DNA of 64,000 nt, from assembly GCF_000442315.1 (NCBI RefSeq), contig NZ_KE557320.1, positions 328,820 to 392,819 of the forward strand, in the 5' to 3' direction. Within the stretch, counting starts at the first letter, position 1. Each line of letters opens with the position of its first letter. The notes under the pieces are model-generated. The model had not been told where the DNA came from, did not search any database, and saw nothing but the letters and a program-made list of their open reading frames with translations. Source of the stretch: Rubellimicrobium thermophilum DSM 16684 (GTDB taxonomy: Bacteria > Pseudomonadota > Alphaproteobacteria > Rhodobacterales > Rhodobacteraceae). Positions 1-8,900 of the stretch are shown here, in pieces. The position numbers and the translations under genes are program-made.

Positions 1-162
1 CGCGGCCCAGCGCCCCCAGGCCAGCGCCAGCAGCCCCGCCCCTGCAAGGCCCGCCGCGATCCCCCATCGCCCCGGCGCCGCCTGCGCGGCCAGAAGCCCC
101 GCGCCCGCCAGAGCGGCGAGTTCGGCCAGAAAGGCGAGGGCCTGTCCAAGAAAGGCCGCCAT
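1..162 (-). CDS. Small membrane protein, N-terminal part only (possible YrdB/DUF2568 family)
   Basis: The gene runs off the left edge and only the first 54 residues are present. They are almost entirely Ala, Leu and Gly. Two hydrophobic stretches (about residues 3-24 and 32-52) are separated by a short Pro/Arg turn, so this is an integral membrane protein. The N-terminus, with its FLAELAALAG stretch, resembles the start of small four-helix YrdB/DUF2568 proteins, but the family assignment is a guess from a fragment. The start is the ATG read from position 162. It is transcribed away from rplY's 3' end with a hairpin in between, so it is not obviously in the rplY operon. Confidence 0.45.
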   Translation of the reverse strand, partial: MAAFLGQALAFLAELAALAGAGLLAAQAAPGRWGIAAGLAGAGLLALAWGRWAA

Positions 163-181
163 GATTTCTCCCGATGCGGAA

Positions 182-201
182 CGGGGCCCCGAAGGGCCCC
201 G
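182..201 (-). terminator. Hairpin terminator after rplY
   Basis: On the minus strand an 8-bp perfect G+C stem closes on a TTCG tetraloop, a very stable combination, about 60 bp past the rplY stop codon. It is followed by GTTCC rather than a real T-run, so termination efficiency is uncertain. Confidence 0.55.
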
Positions 202-211
202 CAAGGATCGT

Positions 212-235
212 CGCCGGATCGCCGGATCGCCGGAT
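212..235. repeat. Three tandem copies of an 8-bp unit
   Basis: CGCCGGAT occurs three times back to back in the non-coding gap between rplY and the left-edge gene. Short G+C-rich tandem repeats like this appear in several gaps of the window and carry no evident function. Confidence 0.6.
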
Positions 236-259
236 CGTCGTCGCGGTGCCGGGCGGCGC

Positions 260-874
260 TCAGCTCGCGGCGGGTTCGTCGTCGATGGCATCGGCCGCCC
301 GCAGACCCGAGGGCGCCGAGATGTTGGCGATGACGAAGTTGCGCTCGATGGTCGGCCTGGCGCCGGCCGGCAGGGGGATGTCCTGGATGTGGATGACGTC
401 GCCGATCTCGCGGCCCGTCAGGTCCACCTCGATGTGATCGGGGATGTCCCCGGCCGTCACCTCCAGCTCGACCTGCGGACGCACGACGACCAGCGTGCCG
501 CCGCGCTTCAGCCCGGGGCTGGCGGCGTGGTTGGTGAACTCCACATCGATCCGCAGGTTGATGCGCGTGTTGGGCGAGATGCGCAGGAAGTCCACATGGG
601 TGGGCAGGTCCTTGACCACATGGCGCTGGACGCCGCGGCAGACCACGCGCTGATCGGGCATGCCCTCGATCTTGAGGTTCCACATCGTGGACAGGAAATG
701 CCCTGCCCGCAGCCGGGTCAGAAGCTGGTCGAAATTGATGCTGATGGGCAGCGGGGCTTCGCCGCCCCCGTAGACGATGCCAGGCACGTCGCCATTGCGG
801 CGGGTCTGACGGGCGGCCCCCTTGCCTGTCCCCGTCCGCACCTTGGCGACGAGATCGTGGATCTCACCGGCCAT
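260..874 (-). CDS. rplY: 50S ribosomal protein L25 (Ctc-type, long form)
   Basis: The 204-residue product is the long TL5/Ctc form of L25. It has an N-terminal 5S rRNA-binding beta-barrel domain (about residues 1-95) and a C-terminal domain typical of alphaproteobacterial versions. The start [13 protein letters not shown] fits the family, and the ATG at 874 is preceded by AAGGGAGA. Reading further upstream to the longest open frame adds an Arg/Pro-rich stretch that is not part of L25. It binds 5S rRNA in the central protuberance of the large subunit and is often induced by stress. It is divergent from the MFS gene across about 205 bp, in which I see no other gene. Confidence 0.93.
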   Translation of the reverse strand: MAGEIHDLVAKVRTGTGKGAARQTRRNGDVPGIVYGGGEAPLPISINFDQLLTRLRAGHFLSTMWNLKIEGMPDQRVVCRGVQRHVVKDLPTHVDFLRISPNTRINLRIDVEFTNHAASPGLKRGGTLVVVRPQVELEVTAGDIPDHIEVDLTGREIGDVIHIQDIPLPAGARPTIERNFVIANISAPSGLRAADAIDDEPAAS

Positions 875-1079
875 GTGGAATCTCCCTTGCGCGAGGGACC
901 GCCCTCCAAGGGTGTGCGGTCCCGGTTGAGGCGGCCCCCTTAGCGGAAGCCGGCGCGAAAGAAAAGCCGTGCGAGATCTGTTTCTGCCTGAAACAGGATG
1001 GGCGCGGTCTTTCTTGCCCCTGCGTCGCAATGCTGCGATGGAAAGGCTTCATGCCGCCTCCTGTCGCAGGTCCTTCACC

Positions 1080-2375
1080 ATGTCCGTGCTGTCTGCTCTT
1101 CGCCTTTCGGCCCGTCCCTCGGCAGCCTTCGCGGCCCTTGGGGGATTCTGGGGCTGCTTTGCGGCCTATGTGCCGGTGATCAAGGACGGGTTGAACGTCT
1201 CGGACGGCACCTTCGGTCTGCTGCTTCTGGGCTCGGCCACGGGGCTTGTCTCGGCGATGTGGATCGCGCCGGCGGTGGACCGCAGGCTCGGGGGGCGGGC
1301 GATGCAGGTGCTGGCCTGCGCCTTTGCGGCGGTCTGGCTGCTGCCCGGCCTGATGGGCGCCCCGCTGCTGTTCTTCGCCGCGCTTTATGCGGTGGGGCTT
1401 TGCTCGGGCCTGCTGGATGTGACGATGAATGCCCGCGTCTCCGAGCTCGAGGCCGTGCATCGTCGCTCGCTGATGAATGCGGCGCACGGGATGTTCTCGG
1501 TCGGCTACACGCTGGGGGCTGTCTGGGCAGGTCTCGCGCGCGAGGCCGGACTGTCCCCGACCATGGCGCTGGCCTGTGTCGGCGCGCTGGTGGTCCTGCT
1601 GCTTGTGCCGCGCATGTATCAGGAGCCGGTCCGCGCCGAGGTGCCCCCGGCGGGTCGCGGCGCCTGGCCTCTGGTGCCCGTCCTGCTCTGCGGCGGCGTG
1701 GTCCTCTCGGCCTTCATGACCGAGGCTGCGACCGAATCCTGGTCCGCCCTGCATATCGAACGCACCCTGGGCGGGCGTGCCGCCGAAGGAGCGCTGGGGC
1801 CGGCGATGCTGGGCATCACGATGGCGCTGGGCCGCTTCGGCGGGCAGGCGGTGGCCGAAAGGCTGCGCGAGGTGCAGGTGATCGTGGCGGCGGCGGTGCT
1901 GGCCGGCGCGGGGCTGCTGGTGGCGGCCCTTGCGGTCGCCCCCTGGATGGCGCAGGCCGGATTCGGGCTGTTCGGCCTCGGCGTGTCGGTGATCGGGCCG
2001 ATGGGACTGGCGCTTGTGGGGCAGATGGTCGCCCCCCACTGGCGGACCGAGGCGATCAGCCGCGCCGCCGTGATGGGCTTTTCGGGCTTCTTCTTCGCCC
2101 CCGTCCTGATGGGCCTGATCAGCGAGGCCGCAGGCCTGCGCGCAGCCTTTGCCGCGATGGCGCTGCTGGTGGCGATGGCGGCACCGCTGGCCCTTGTCCT
2201 CGCGCGGCGCCCCATGCCGGGCGGTCTAGGATGCGGACTCGGGATGCCGCCTCTCCCGAGGCGTGACGAGGCGATCAGGTCGCGCAGGGCAGATGCGTCC
2301 GAGCCGCCCGGTTGCAGACGGTCGTGCAGGGGCCATGATGCCCGGTCCGGTCGCGTCAGGGCAAGCCGGTCCTGA
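1080..2375 (+). CDS. Major facilitator superfamily permease
   Basis: A 431-residue product with about twelve hydrophobic helices in its first 380 residues. It resembles the YbjJ/FucP-like branch of MFS exporters, including a GALWAGL-type helix 5 region and an FFAP motif in helix 10. The substrate cannot be inferred. I chose the ATG at 1080 (MSVLSALRLSARPSAAFAALGG), because the 37 residues upstream in the same frame are not transporter-like. The last 50 or so residues (after RRPMPGG) are Arg/Gly-rich and unlike any MFS tail. A TAG lies just out of frame at about 2226, so a one-base error near 2210-2220 may have hidden the true stop. The true protein may then be about 380 residues. Confidence 0.8.
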   Translation: MSVLSALRLSARPSAAFAALGGFWGCFAAYVPVIKDGLNVSDGTFGLLLLGSATGLVSAMWIAPAVDRRLGGRAMQVLACAFAAVWLLPGLMGAPLLFFAALYAVGLCSGLLDVTMNARVSELEAVHRRSLMNAAHGMFSVGYTLGAVWAGLAREAGLSPTMALACVGALVVLLLVPRMYQEPVRAEVPPAGRGAWPLVPVLLCGGVVLSAFMTEAATESWSALHIERTLGGRAAEGALGPAMLGITMALGRFGGQAVAERLREVQVIVAAAVLAGAGLLVAALAVAPWMAQAGFGLFGLGVSVIGPMGLALVGQMVAPHWRTEAISRAAVMGFSGFFFAPVLMGLISEAAGLRAAFAAMALLVAMAAPLALVLARRPMPGGLGCGLGMPPLPRRDEAIRSRRADASEPPGCRRSCRGHDARSGRVRASRS

Positions 2376-2482
2376 GCCCCCGGAAGATCCCGTCGAGCCC
2401 CCGCCATCATCCACCCGCGCCAGCGGACGGGAATCACACCGCCACGCCAACCGGAATCCCGGTCATCGGTTCAGACCTGGGT

Positions 2483-4678
2483 TCAGACCTGGCGCCGCCC
2501 CTTGCGCCGGGTGCCGCCGCGCATCCCCGCCCGCCCCGCCGTGCTGCGCCCCCTGGCGGCCTCGGCCTCCTCGACGGCCTTTTCCACGGCCTGCTGGCGG
2601 GCGAGGGGGTCGTCATGGAGCACAAGATCGACCGTCTCCAGCCGCCTGATCTCGTCGCGCAGGCGCGCGGCCTCCTCGAATTCGAGGTTCTCGGCCGCCC
2701 GGCGCATGTCGGCGCGCAGACCCTCCAGCACCGCGGCGAGATTGGCGCCCGCGGTCACGCGGTCGATCCGGGCCGTCACGCGCGCCATGTCGGTGTCGCC
2801 CTTGTAGAGGCCGGCGAGCACATCCTCGACATTCTTCTTCACCGTCTGCGGGGTGATGCCATGCGCCTCGTTGTAGGCGATCTGCTTCTGCCGCCGCCTT
2901 TCGGTCTCGCGCAAGGCGCGTTCCATGCTGCCGGTCACATGGTCGGCATACATGATGACGCGGCCTTCGGCATTGCGGGCGGCCCGGCCGATGGTCTGGA
3001 TGAGGGAGGTTTCCGAGCGCAGGAACCCCTCCTTGTCGGCGTCGAGGATGGCGACCAGCCCGCATTCGGGGATGTCGAGCCCCTCGCGCAACAGGTTGAT
3101 CCCCACCAGCACGTCGAAGGCCCCGAGGCGCAGGTCGCGCAGGATCTCGATCCGTTCGATCGTGTCGATGTCGGAGTGCATGTAGCGCACGCGGATGCCC
3201 TGTTCGTGCAGATAGTCGGTCAGATCCTCGGCCATGCGCTTGGTCAGGGTCGTCACCAGCGTCCGGTAGCCCCTGGCCGAGACCTTGCGGATCTCGTCCA
3301 TCAGGTCGTCCACCTGCATGGCGACGGGGCGCACCTCCACTTCGGGGTCGAGAAGGCCGGTAGGGCGGATGACCTGTTCGACGAAGACGCCGCCGGTCTG
3401 TTCCAGCTCCCACGGGCCGGGCGTGGCGGAGACGAAGATCGACTGCGGGCGCATCGCGTCCCATTCCTCGAACTTCAGGGGCCGGTTGTCCATGCAGGAG
3501 GGCAGGCGGAAGCCGTGTTCGGCCAGGGTGAACTTGCGCCGGTAGTCGCCCCGATACATGGCCCCGATCTGGGGCACGGTGACATGGCTTTCGTCGGCAA
3601 AGACGATGGCGTGATCGGGGATGAACTCGAAGAGGGTGGGGGGCGGCTCGCCGGGGGCGCGGCCTGTCAGGTAGCGGGAGTAGTTCTCGATCCCGTTGCA
3701 GCTGCCGGTCGCCTCGAGCATCTCGAGGTCAAAGCTGGTGCGCTGCTCGAGGCGCTGGGCCTCCAGCAGCCGGCCTTCGTTGACAAGCTGGTCGAGCCGC
3801 TGGCGCAGCTCGCGCCGGATGCCCTCGATCGCCTGCTTCAGGGTCGGGCGGGGGGTCACGTAATGGGAATTGGCATAGACGCGGATGCGCTCGAAGCTGT
3901 CGGTCCTTTGGCCGGTCAGGGGGTCGAATTCGGTGATCGCCTCAAGCTCCTCGCCGAAGAAGGACAGCCGCCAGGCGCGATCCTCCAGATGCGCGGGCCA
4001 GATCTCGAGATTGTCGCCGCGCAGGCGAAAGCTGCCGCGCTGGAAGGCCTGGTCGTTGCGCCGATACTGCTGGGCCACGAGATCGGCCAGGATCTGGCGC
4101 AGATCGTAGCTCTGCCCGCGGAAGAAATCCTGCGTCATGGCGGAATAGGTCTCGACCGAGCCGATGCCGTAGATGCAGGAGACGGAGGCCACGATGATCA
4201 CGTCGTCGCGTTCCAGAAGCGCCCTGGTGGCCGAATGGCGCATCCGGTCGATCTGTTCGTTGATCTGGGATTCCTTCTCGATATAGGTGTCGGTCCGGGG
4301 GACATAGGCCTCCGGCTGGTAGTAGTCGTAGTAGCTGACGAAGTATTCCACCGCATTGTCGGGGAAGAAGGCCTTGAACTCGCCATAGAGCTGGGCGGCG
4401 AGGGTCTTGTTGTGGGCCAGGATGATCGCCGGGCGCTGGGTCGCCTCGATCACCTTGGCCATCGTGAAGGTCTTGCCCGTGCCGGTGGCCCCCAGCAGGA
4501 CCTGATTGCGTTCGCCCTTCACGATCCCCTCGGCCAGTTGTTCGATGGCCTGCGGCTGATCGCCGGCGGGTTCGAAATCGGTCTTCATGACAAAGCGCCG
4601 CCCGCCCTCGAGCTTCTCGCGCAGGGGTTTGCGGGGGCCGAACAGCATCGGCATCTGATCGGGCGCGTTGTTGTGCAT
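2483..4678 (-). CDS. uvrB: Excinuclease ABC subunit UvrB
   Basis: The 731-residue product is the helicase-like damage-verification subunit of nucleotide excision repair, loaded by UvrA and nicked by UvrC. Visible motifs are Walker A GATGTGKT (residues 63-70), the beta-hairpin with [12 protein letters not shown] (about 117-127) that clamps damaged DNA, a DESH motif II, the helicase motif [11 protein letters not shown], and a C-terminal UVR helix pair (ending RDEIRRLE) that binds UvrC. A basic tail of about 35 residues follows. The ATG at 4678 is used; an internal [11 protein letters not shown] start, 30 residues in, corresponds more closely to the E. coli N-terminus. No alphaproteobacterial LexA box (GTTC-N7-GTTC) is seen upstream. 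Confidence 0.97.
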   Translation of the reverse strand: MHNNAPDQMPMLFGPRKPLREKLEGGRRFVMKTDFEPAGDQPQAIEQLAEGIVKGERNQVLLGATGTGKTFTMAKVIEATQRPAIILAHNKTLAAQLYGEFKAFFPDNAVEYFVSYYDYYQPEAYVPRTDTYIEKESQINEQIDRMRHSATRALLERDDVIIVASVSCIYGIGSVETYSAMTQDFFRGQSYDLRQILADLVAQQYRRNDQAFQRGSFRLRGDNLEIWPAHLEDRAWRLSFFGEELEAITEFDPLTGQRTDSFERIRVYANSHYVTPRPTLKQAIEGIRRELRQRLDQLVNEGRLLEAQRLEQRTSFDLEMLEATGSCNGIENYSRYLTGRAPGEPPPTLFEFIPDHAIVFADESHVTVPQIGAMYRGDYRRKFTLAEHGFRLPSCMDNRPLKFEEWDAMRPQSIFVSATPGPWELEQTGGVFVEQVIRPTGLLDPEVEVRPVAMQVDDLMDEIRKVSARGYRTLVTTLTKRMAEDLTDYLHEQGIRVRYMHSDIDTIERIEILRDLRLGAFDVLVGINLLREGLDIPECGLVAILDADKEGFLRSETSLIQTIGRAARNAEGRVIMYADHVTGSMERALRETERRRQKQIAYNEAHGITPQTVKKNVEDVLAGLYKGDTDMARVTARIDRVTAGANLAAVLEGLRADMRRAAENLEFEEAARLRDEIRRLETVDLVLHDDPLARQQAVEKAVEEAEAARGRSTAGRAGMRGGTRRKGRRQV

Positions 4679-4696
4679 GGGCGTGCTCCGCGGGGT

Positions 4697-4714
4697 GAGG
4701 CATATTTGTGCCTC
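4697..4714. promoter_or_regulatory. 18-bp inverted repeat in the uvrB/NDUFS4-like divergent gap
   Basis: GAGGCA-TATTTG-TGCCTC is a perfect inverted repeat with 6-bp arms. Its A+T-rich centre stands out in this G+C-rich gap. It lies 18 bp upstream of the uvrB start and 76 bp upstream of the divergent gene. It could be an operator or an overlapping promoter element, but I know of no matching regulator. Confidence 0.35.
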
Positions 4715-4790
4715 TTTCGTTCCGGTGCAAGGCGGCTTGCGAGAGGCGCCCCTCTGGGGCAGAAGGCAGCACAGGCGAGGAGGGTTGCCC

Positions 4791-5102
4791 ATGCGTGCAC
4801 GCATCATGCGGATGCCCCGCAACAACACCCAGATCGGATCGGCCACCACGGCCGACTGGGTGCTGGATTTCGAGCCGTCGCAGGCGCGCGTGCTCGATCC
4901 GCTGATGGGCTGGACCGGCAGCAGCGATACCCAGACCCAGGTGCGCATGACCTTTCCCACGCGCGAGGAGGCGCTGGCCTATGCGATGCGCCATGGCATC
5001 GAGGCCGTGGTCGTGCCCGACAATCCGCGCCGGCCGAACATCCGCCCCGCCGGCTATGGCGAGAATTTCGCGACCAGCCGGCGCGAGCCCTGGTCGCACT
5101 GA
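4791..5102 (+). CDS. Complex I accessory subunit, NDUFS4-like (ETC complex I subunit conserved region)
   Basis: A 103-residue protein of the family found in mitochondrial complex I (NDUFS4, 18 kDa/AQDQ subunit) and in alphaproteobacteria. Family features are the N-terminal RMPRNNTQ-like strand, the W-x-LDFE stretch, [22 protein letters not shown] in two pieces around residues 41-62, and a C-terminal RPAGYGENF-type tail. It is expected on the cytoplasmic arm of NADH:ubiquinone oxidoreductase, stabilising the NADH module. The ATG at 4791 gives the usual family length. It stands alone, with the tRNA-Arg 101 bp downstream. Confidence 0.9.
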   Translation: MRARIMRMPRNNTQIGSATTADWVLDFEPSQARVLDPLMGWTGSSDTQTQVRMTFPTREEALAYAMRHGIEAVVVPDNPRRPNIRPAGYGENFATSRREPWSH

Positions 5103-5203
5103 CGGCGCCCCGGCGCGGCAGCGGGACCTTCCGGATGACGCGAGTGGCGCGGTGGTTCCAGTGCTTCCCCTTTGCCGCGGTCCGGGCTAGGGAAAGGGCG
5201 CGC

Positions 5204-5280
5204 GGCCCCGTAGCTCAACCGGATAGAGCAGGGACCTTCTAAGTCCAAGGCTGGGGGTTCGAGTCCTCCCGGGGTCGCCA
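5204..5280 (+). tRNA. tRNA-Arg (anticodon UCU)
   Basis: A 77-nt cloverleaf including an encoded CCA. The acceptor stem GGCCCCG pairs with CGGGGTC (one G-U). D arm, T arm with GGTTCGAGTCC, and a seven-base anticodon loop CTTCTAA giving UCU, which reads AGA, are all present. The 217 bp that follow, up to the next gene, hold no supportable feature. Confidence 0.95.
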
Positions 5281-5497
5281 GAAGGGCCATCATGGGCTGG
5301 CCGGACCCTGCCGATGGGGCCCCCTCTGCGGGGGGCAGGGCGGTCGGCGCCCGCGCAGCATGCGGAGATCGGATTGCCCGTCGTCTGCCATGGGCGCAGG
5401 GCTGCCATGCCATCGTCGGGCTTGAAGCGGCCGGCAGGGGGGGCTACGAATCACGGGCTGACCGTCTTCCTCCCCCCCCTTCCGGGTCATTCGTTCC

Positions 5498-6709
5498 ATG
5501 AATCGTTCCATCTTCCGCACGGCGCTCGTGCTCGGGCTGCTGTCGGCGATCGGTCCCTTCTCGATCGACATGTATCTGCCTGCCCTGCCGGAGATCGCGC
5601 GCGATCTCGGGGCGGCGGAAACGACCGTCCAACAGACGATCACCTTCTATTTCCTGGCCTTCGGCCTCTCGCAGTTCCTGTGGGGGCCGATGGCCGATGC
5701 CTGGGGGCGCAAGCCGCCGCTCATCCTGGGCATCCTGCTGTTTGCCCTGGGCAGCATCGGCTGTGCCTTCGCGCCGTCGGCCGGATGGCTGATGGCGGCG
5801 CGATTCGTGCAGGGCATCGGCGGGGCGGCGGTGGGCGTGGTTCCCCGCGCCGTGGTGCGCGACCGCTTTCGCGGTGTCGATGCAACGCGGCTGATGGCGA
5901 TGGTGATGCTCGTCATCTCGGTCTCGCCGATGCTGGCGCCGCTGGCCGGATCGGCGGTGCTGGCCTTCGGGGGCTGGCGCCTGATCTTCGGTGCCCTGGT
6001 CATCGTGGCTGCGATGAGCCTGGCCGTCACGCTGTTCGCCCTGCCCGAGACGCTGGCCAGGGGGCAGCGGGTTCCGGTCAATCTCCGCTCCATGGGGCGG
6101 GGATGCCGGATGCTGCTGTCCGATCCGCTGTTCATGGGGCTGACCCTGGTGGCGGCCTTCGGCTTCGGCAGCTTCTTCGTGTTCATCGCCTCGGCTTCCT
6201 TCGTCTATACCGAGAGCTATGGCCTGTCGCCGACCGGTTTTTCGATCGCCTTTGCAGTCAATGCGCTGGGCTTTTTCGCCGCGTCGCAGGCGGCGGCGCC
6301 GCTGGGCGCCCGGTTCGGTCTGACGCGGGTGATGCGCCTGGGCCTGGTGGGCTTTGGGGGGACGGCGGGAACGCTTGTGCTGCTCGTGCTCGCGGGGGCG
6401 GACAGGCTGCCGGTGGTCGCCGGCTTCCTGTTCGCAGGCAATGCCTTCATGGGCCTCGTGATGCCCGCGACCTTCGTCCTCGCTCTCGAGGAGCACGGAG
6501 ATATCGCCGGGCTGGCCTCCTCGCTGGGGGGCACGTTACAGATGCTCACGGGGGCGGTGCTGGTGACGGCCCTGGCGCCGTTCTTCGACGGCACGGTCCT
6601 GCCGATGGTCGCGGCGATCGCCCTCTGCGCCGGGATGGCGCTGGCCATCGGCCTGTGGGTTCTGGCGCGCCTGCCGCAGGGATACGGCGCCTCGGCTCCG
6701 GCCGGCTGA
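5498..6709 (+). CDS. Bcr/CflA family multidrug efflux MFS transporter
   Basis: The 403-residue, twelve-helix permease carries the hallmarks of the Bcr/CflA (DHA1) drug-resistance branch. These are a first helix with FSIDMYLPALPEI, the loop 2-3 motif GPMADAWGRKPP, and RFVQGIGGAAVGVVPRAVVRD in two segments around helix 4. Members expel bicyclomycin, chloramphenicol or related compounds by proton antiport, but the substrate here is unknown. The start ATG at 5498 lies at the expected position relative to helix 1. No operon partner is evident, since the next gene starts 157 bp downstream after a tandem repeat. Confidence 0.9.
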   Translation: MNRSIFRTALVLGLLSAIGPFSIDMYLPALPEIARDLGAAETTVQQTITFYFLAFGLSQFLWGPMADAWGRKPPLILGILLFALGSIGCAFAPSAGWLMAARFVQGIGGAAVGVVPRAVVRDRFRGVDATRLMAMVMLVISVSPMLAPLAGSAVLAFGGWRLIFGALVIVAAMSLAVTLFALPETLARGQRVPVNLRSMGRGCRMLLSDPLFMGLTLVAAFGFGSFFVFIASASFVYTESYGLSPTGFSIAFAVNALGFFAASQAAAPLGARFGLTRVMRLGLVGFGGTAGTLVLLVLAGADRLPVVAGFLFAGNAFMGLVMPATFVLALEEHGDIAGLASSLGGTLQMLTGAVLVTALAPFFDGTVLPMVAAIALCAGMALAIGLWVLARLPQGYGASAPAG

Positions 6710-6821
6710 CCTCGCGCTGTCCCCGGCGACAGGCGGCAGACGCCGATCCCGCGCCGGGGCGGGTCTTGCCCGCCTGTCGCGGCGTGGTCTATGACGGGCG
6801 GGACCTCGGCTCCGCCCCGCG

Positions 6822-6855
6822 CGGCCGACAGGGGCAAGCGGCCGACAGGGGCAAG
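6822..6855. repeat. Two tandem copies of a 17-bp unit upstream of yfgM
   Basis: CGGCCGACAGGGGCAAG is repeated exactly twice, ending 12 bp before the yfgM-like start codon. The second copy directly precedes the Shine-Dalgarno region GGGCAGGGAG. It may be a recent duplication in the 5' leader. Confidence 0.6.
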
Positions 6856-6866
6856 GGGGCAGGGAG

Positions 6867-7598
6867 ATGGCCAGCAGCAACGACAGCTTCATCGACGAGG
6901 TGTCCGAGGCTCTTCGGCGCGACCGGATGGCCCGGTGGCTCCGCCGCTGGGGCTGGCTTGTGGCGCTGCTGATCCTGGCCATCGTCGGCGGCGCCGGCTG
7001 GTGGGAATGGCACAAGGCGCGCCAGCAGGCGCTGGCAGAACTGCGCGGCGACACGCTGCTGGCCGCGCTCGGGATGTCGGACGGGGCCGGGCGCCTGGCC
7101 GCGCTGGAGGCGATCGCGGATCAAGGCGTGGTGGCGGCGCTGCTGCTGGCCGCCGAACGCCAGCAGCAGGGGGATGCGGCCGGCGCCGCGGCCGCCTATC
7201 GCAGCCTGGCCGAGGCGGCGGAGACCCCGCCCCTCTACCGTGACATGGCCGCTCTCAAGGCCCTGATGATCGAGGGAACCGCCGCCGATCGCTCTGCCCT
7301 GGAGGCGCTGGCCGCGCCGGGGGCGCCGTTCCGCCTTCTTGCGCTCGAACAGCTCGCCCTGGTCGAGATCGCCACGGGCGAGACCGAGGCCGGAACGGCA
7401 CGGCTGGAGGCGATCCTTTCGGATGCCGAGGCCCCGGCGACGCAGCAGCAGCGCGTGGATGCGCTGCTGACGGCCCTGCGGCCGGCAGCGCCTTCCCCGG
7501 ATGCGACGCAGGCGGAGGCGGACAGCGCAGGGGAAGACGCCGTCGGCGAGGCCGCAGGACCGGCAGCGGAGCCCGGAACCGGAGGAGAGGGCGAATGA
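6867..7598 (+). CDS. YfgM-like membrane-anchored tetratricopeptide protein
   Basis: A 243-residue protein. A short cytoplasmic N-terminus (SSNDSFIDEVSEALRRDR) precedes one transmembrane helix (about residues 30-48). An Ala-rich helical periplasmic domain of the TPR_21/YfgM type follows. In E. coli YfgM is an ancillary SecYEG-PpiD partner encoded directly before bamB and der, and the same order is kept here, which supports the call. The C-terminal 30 residues are acidic and low-complexity. The ATG at 6867 has a strong GGGAG 3 bp upstream. The stop overlaps the bamB start by 4 bp (ATGA), indicating translational coupling. Confidence 0.82.
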   Translation: MASSNDSFIDEVSEALRRDRMARWLRRWGWLVALLILAIVGGAGWWEWHKARQQALAELRGDTLLAALGMSDGAGRLAALEAIADQGVVAALLLAAERQQQGDAAGAAAAYRSLAEAAETPPLYRDMAALKALMIEGTAADRSALEALAAPGAPFRLLALEQLALVEIATGETEAGTARLEAILSDAEAPATQQQRVDALLTALRPAAPSPDATQAEADSAGEDAVGEAAGPAAEPGTGGEGE

Positions 7599-8890
7599 CA
7601 GGCAGGAGGCTGGGTATCGCCGTGCTGGGGCTGGCTGCGCTGGCCGCCTGTGGACAGCAGGAGGTCATCCTGCCGGGAGAGCGGCTGCCCCTGCGCGAGG
7701 GGACCTTTGCCAACACGACCCCGCTGGCCCAGCCCCGCGGCATCGCCCTGCCTGCGCAGACAGCCAATGCCGACTGGACCCATCGCAATGGCGGCCCGTC
7801 CCATGCGGCCGGCCATCCGGCCCTGCCGGGGAATCTGGCGCTGGCCTTCTCGGTGCCCATCGGCGAGGGGAATTCGCGCCGCGCGCGGATCACCGCAGAA
7901 CCGGTGATCGCCGGCGGGCGGGTGTTCACGCTCGATGCGCGGGCGACGGTTTCGGCCTTCTCCACGGGCGGGGGGCTTCTGTGGTCGCGCGAGGTGGTCC
8001 CGGCCGGGGTCGCGCGTGCCGATGCCTCGGGCGGGGGACTGGCGACGGACGGGGATGTCCTCATCGTCACCACGGGCCATGGGCAGGTGACGGCGCTGGA
8101 CGCCGCCACGGGCGAGACGCGCTGGACCCAGGATCTCGATGCGCCGGGCACCGCGGCGCCGACCATCCTCGGCGATCTGGTGATCGTCATGGCCCGGGAC
8201 GGGCAGGCCTGGGCGCTGGAGCGCGGCAACGGGCGCGTGCGATGGACGCAGCGGGCGATCCCCTCGGAGGCGGGCTATGCCGGTGGGGCGGGGGCCGCGG
8301 CGCGACCGGGGCTCGTCATCCTGCCCTATGCCTCGGGCGAGGTCGCGGCCGTGTTCCCCGAAGGCGGCCTGCGGCGCTGGAGCACGGTCATCGCCGGGCG
8401 CCGGCTGGGCGCGGCGGCGGCCCATGCCGCAACGGATATCGGAGCCGATCCCGTGATCGACGGGGGACGGGTCTATGTCGGCAATGTCTCGGGCACGGTC
8501 GCCGCGCTCGATATCGAAACCGGCCGGACGCTGTGGACCCTGCGCGAGGGGGCTGTATCCCCCGTCTGGCCGGCGGGGGATTCCATCTTCCTCGTCAATG
8601 ACCTGAACGAACTTCTGCGGATCGAGGCGGCAACCGGTGCCGTGATCTGGCGCCAGCCCCTGCCGCGCGCCGAACGTCGCCGCGGGGTCAGCACCCATCT
8701 TGGCCCCGTGCTGGCGGGGGGGCGGCTCATCCTCGCCGCCACGGACGGGGCGCTGCGGCAATACGACCCGGCAAGCGGCACCCCCCTGGGCGATATCCCC
8801 CTTCCGGCCGAAGCGGTCTCGGCCCCCGTGGTGGCAGGGCAGACGCTCTATGTCGTCACCGGGGACGGGCGTCTGAACGCCTTCCGCTGA
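7595..8890 (+). CDS. bamB: Outer membrane assembly lipoprotein BamB-like (PQQ-type beta-propeller)
   Basis: The 431-residue product begins with a lipoprotein signal peptide ending in the lipobox LAAC (Cys at about residue 19). An eight-bladed PQQ-repeat propeller follows, seen in the recurring WxxD/xG-x-x-x-W blade motifs (for example GETRWTQDL and [10 protein letters not shown]). BamB is the lipoprotein that binds BamA in the beta-barrel assembly machine. The length is slightly above E. coli BamB (392). Its position between a YfgM-like gene and der matches the conserved yfgM-bamB-der arrangement. The ribosome site for der follows within 10 bp. Confidence 0.88.
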   Translation: MTGRRLGIAVLGLAALAACGQQEVILPGERLPLREGTFANTTPLAQPRGIALPAQTANADWTHRNGGPSHAAGHPALPGNLALAFSVPIGEGNSRRARITAEPVIAGGRVFTLDARATVSAFSTGGGLLWSREVVPAGVARADASGGGLATDGDVLIVTTGHGQVTALDAATGETRWTQDLDAPGTAAPTILGDLVIVMARDGQAWALERGNGRVRWTQRAIPSEAGYAGGAGAAARPGLVILPYASGEVAAVFPEGGLRRWSTVIAGRRLGAAAAHAATDIGADPVIDGGRVYVGNVSGTVAALDIETGRTLWTLREGAVSPVWPAGDSIFLVNDLNELLRIEAATGAVIWRQPLPRAERRRGVSTHLGPVLAGGRLILAATDGALRQYDPASGTPLGDIPLPAEAVSAPVVAGQTLYVVTGDGRLNAFR

Positions 8891-8900
8891 GGAGGGGGCG

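Noticed and set aside
4679-4790. LexA/SOS box upstream of uvrB
   Set aside because: A single GTTC occurs, but no second half-site at the required 7-base spacing.
2615-5242. 875-codon open frame antisense to uvrB
   Set aside because: It is a mirror of the real gene: uvrB motifs are intact on the other strand, and in about 70% G+C DNA stop codons are rare in all frames.
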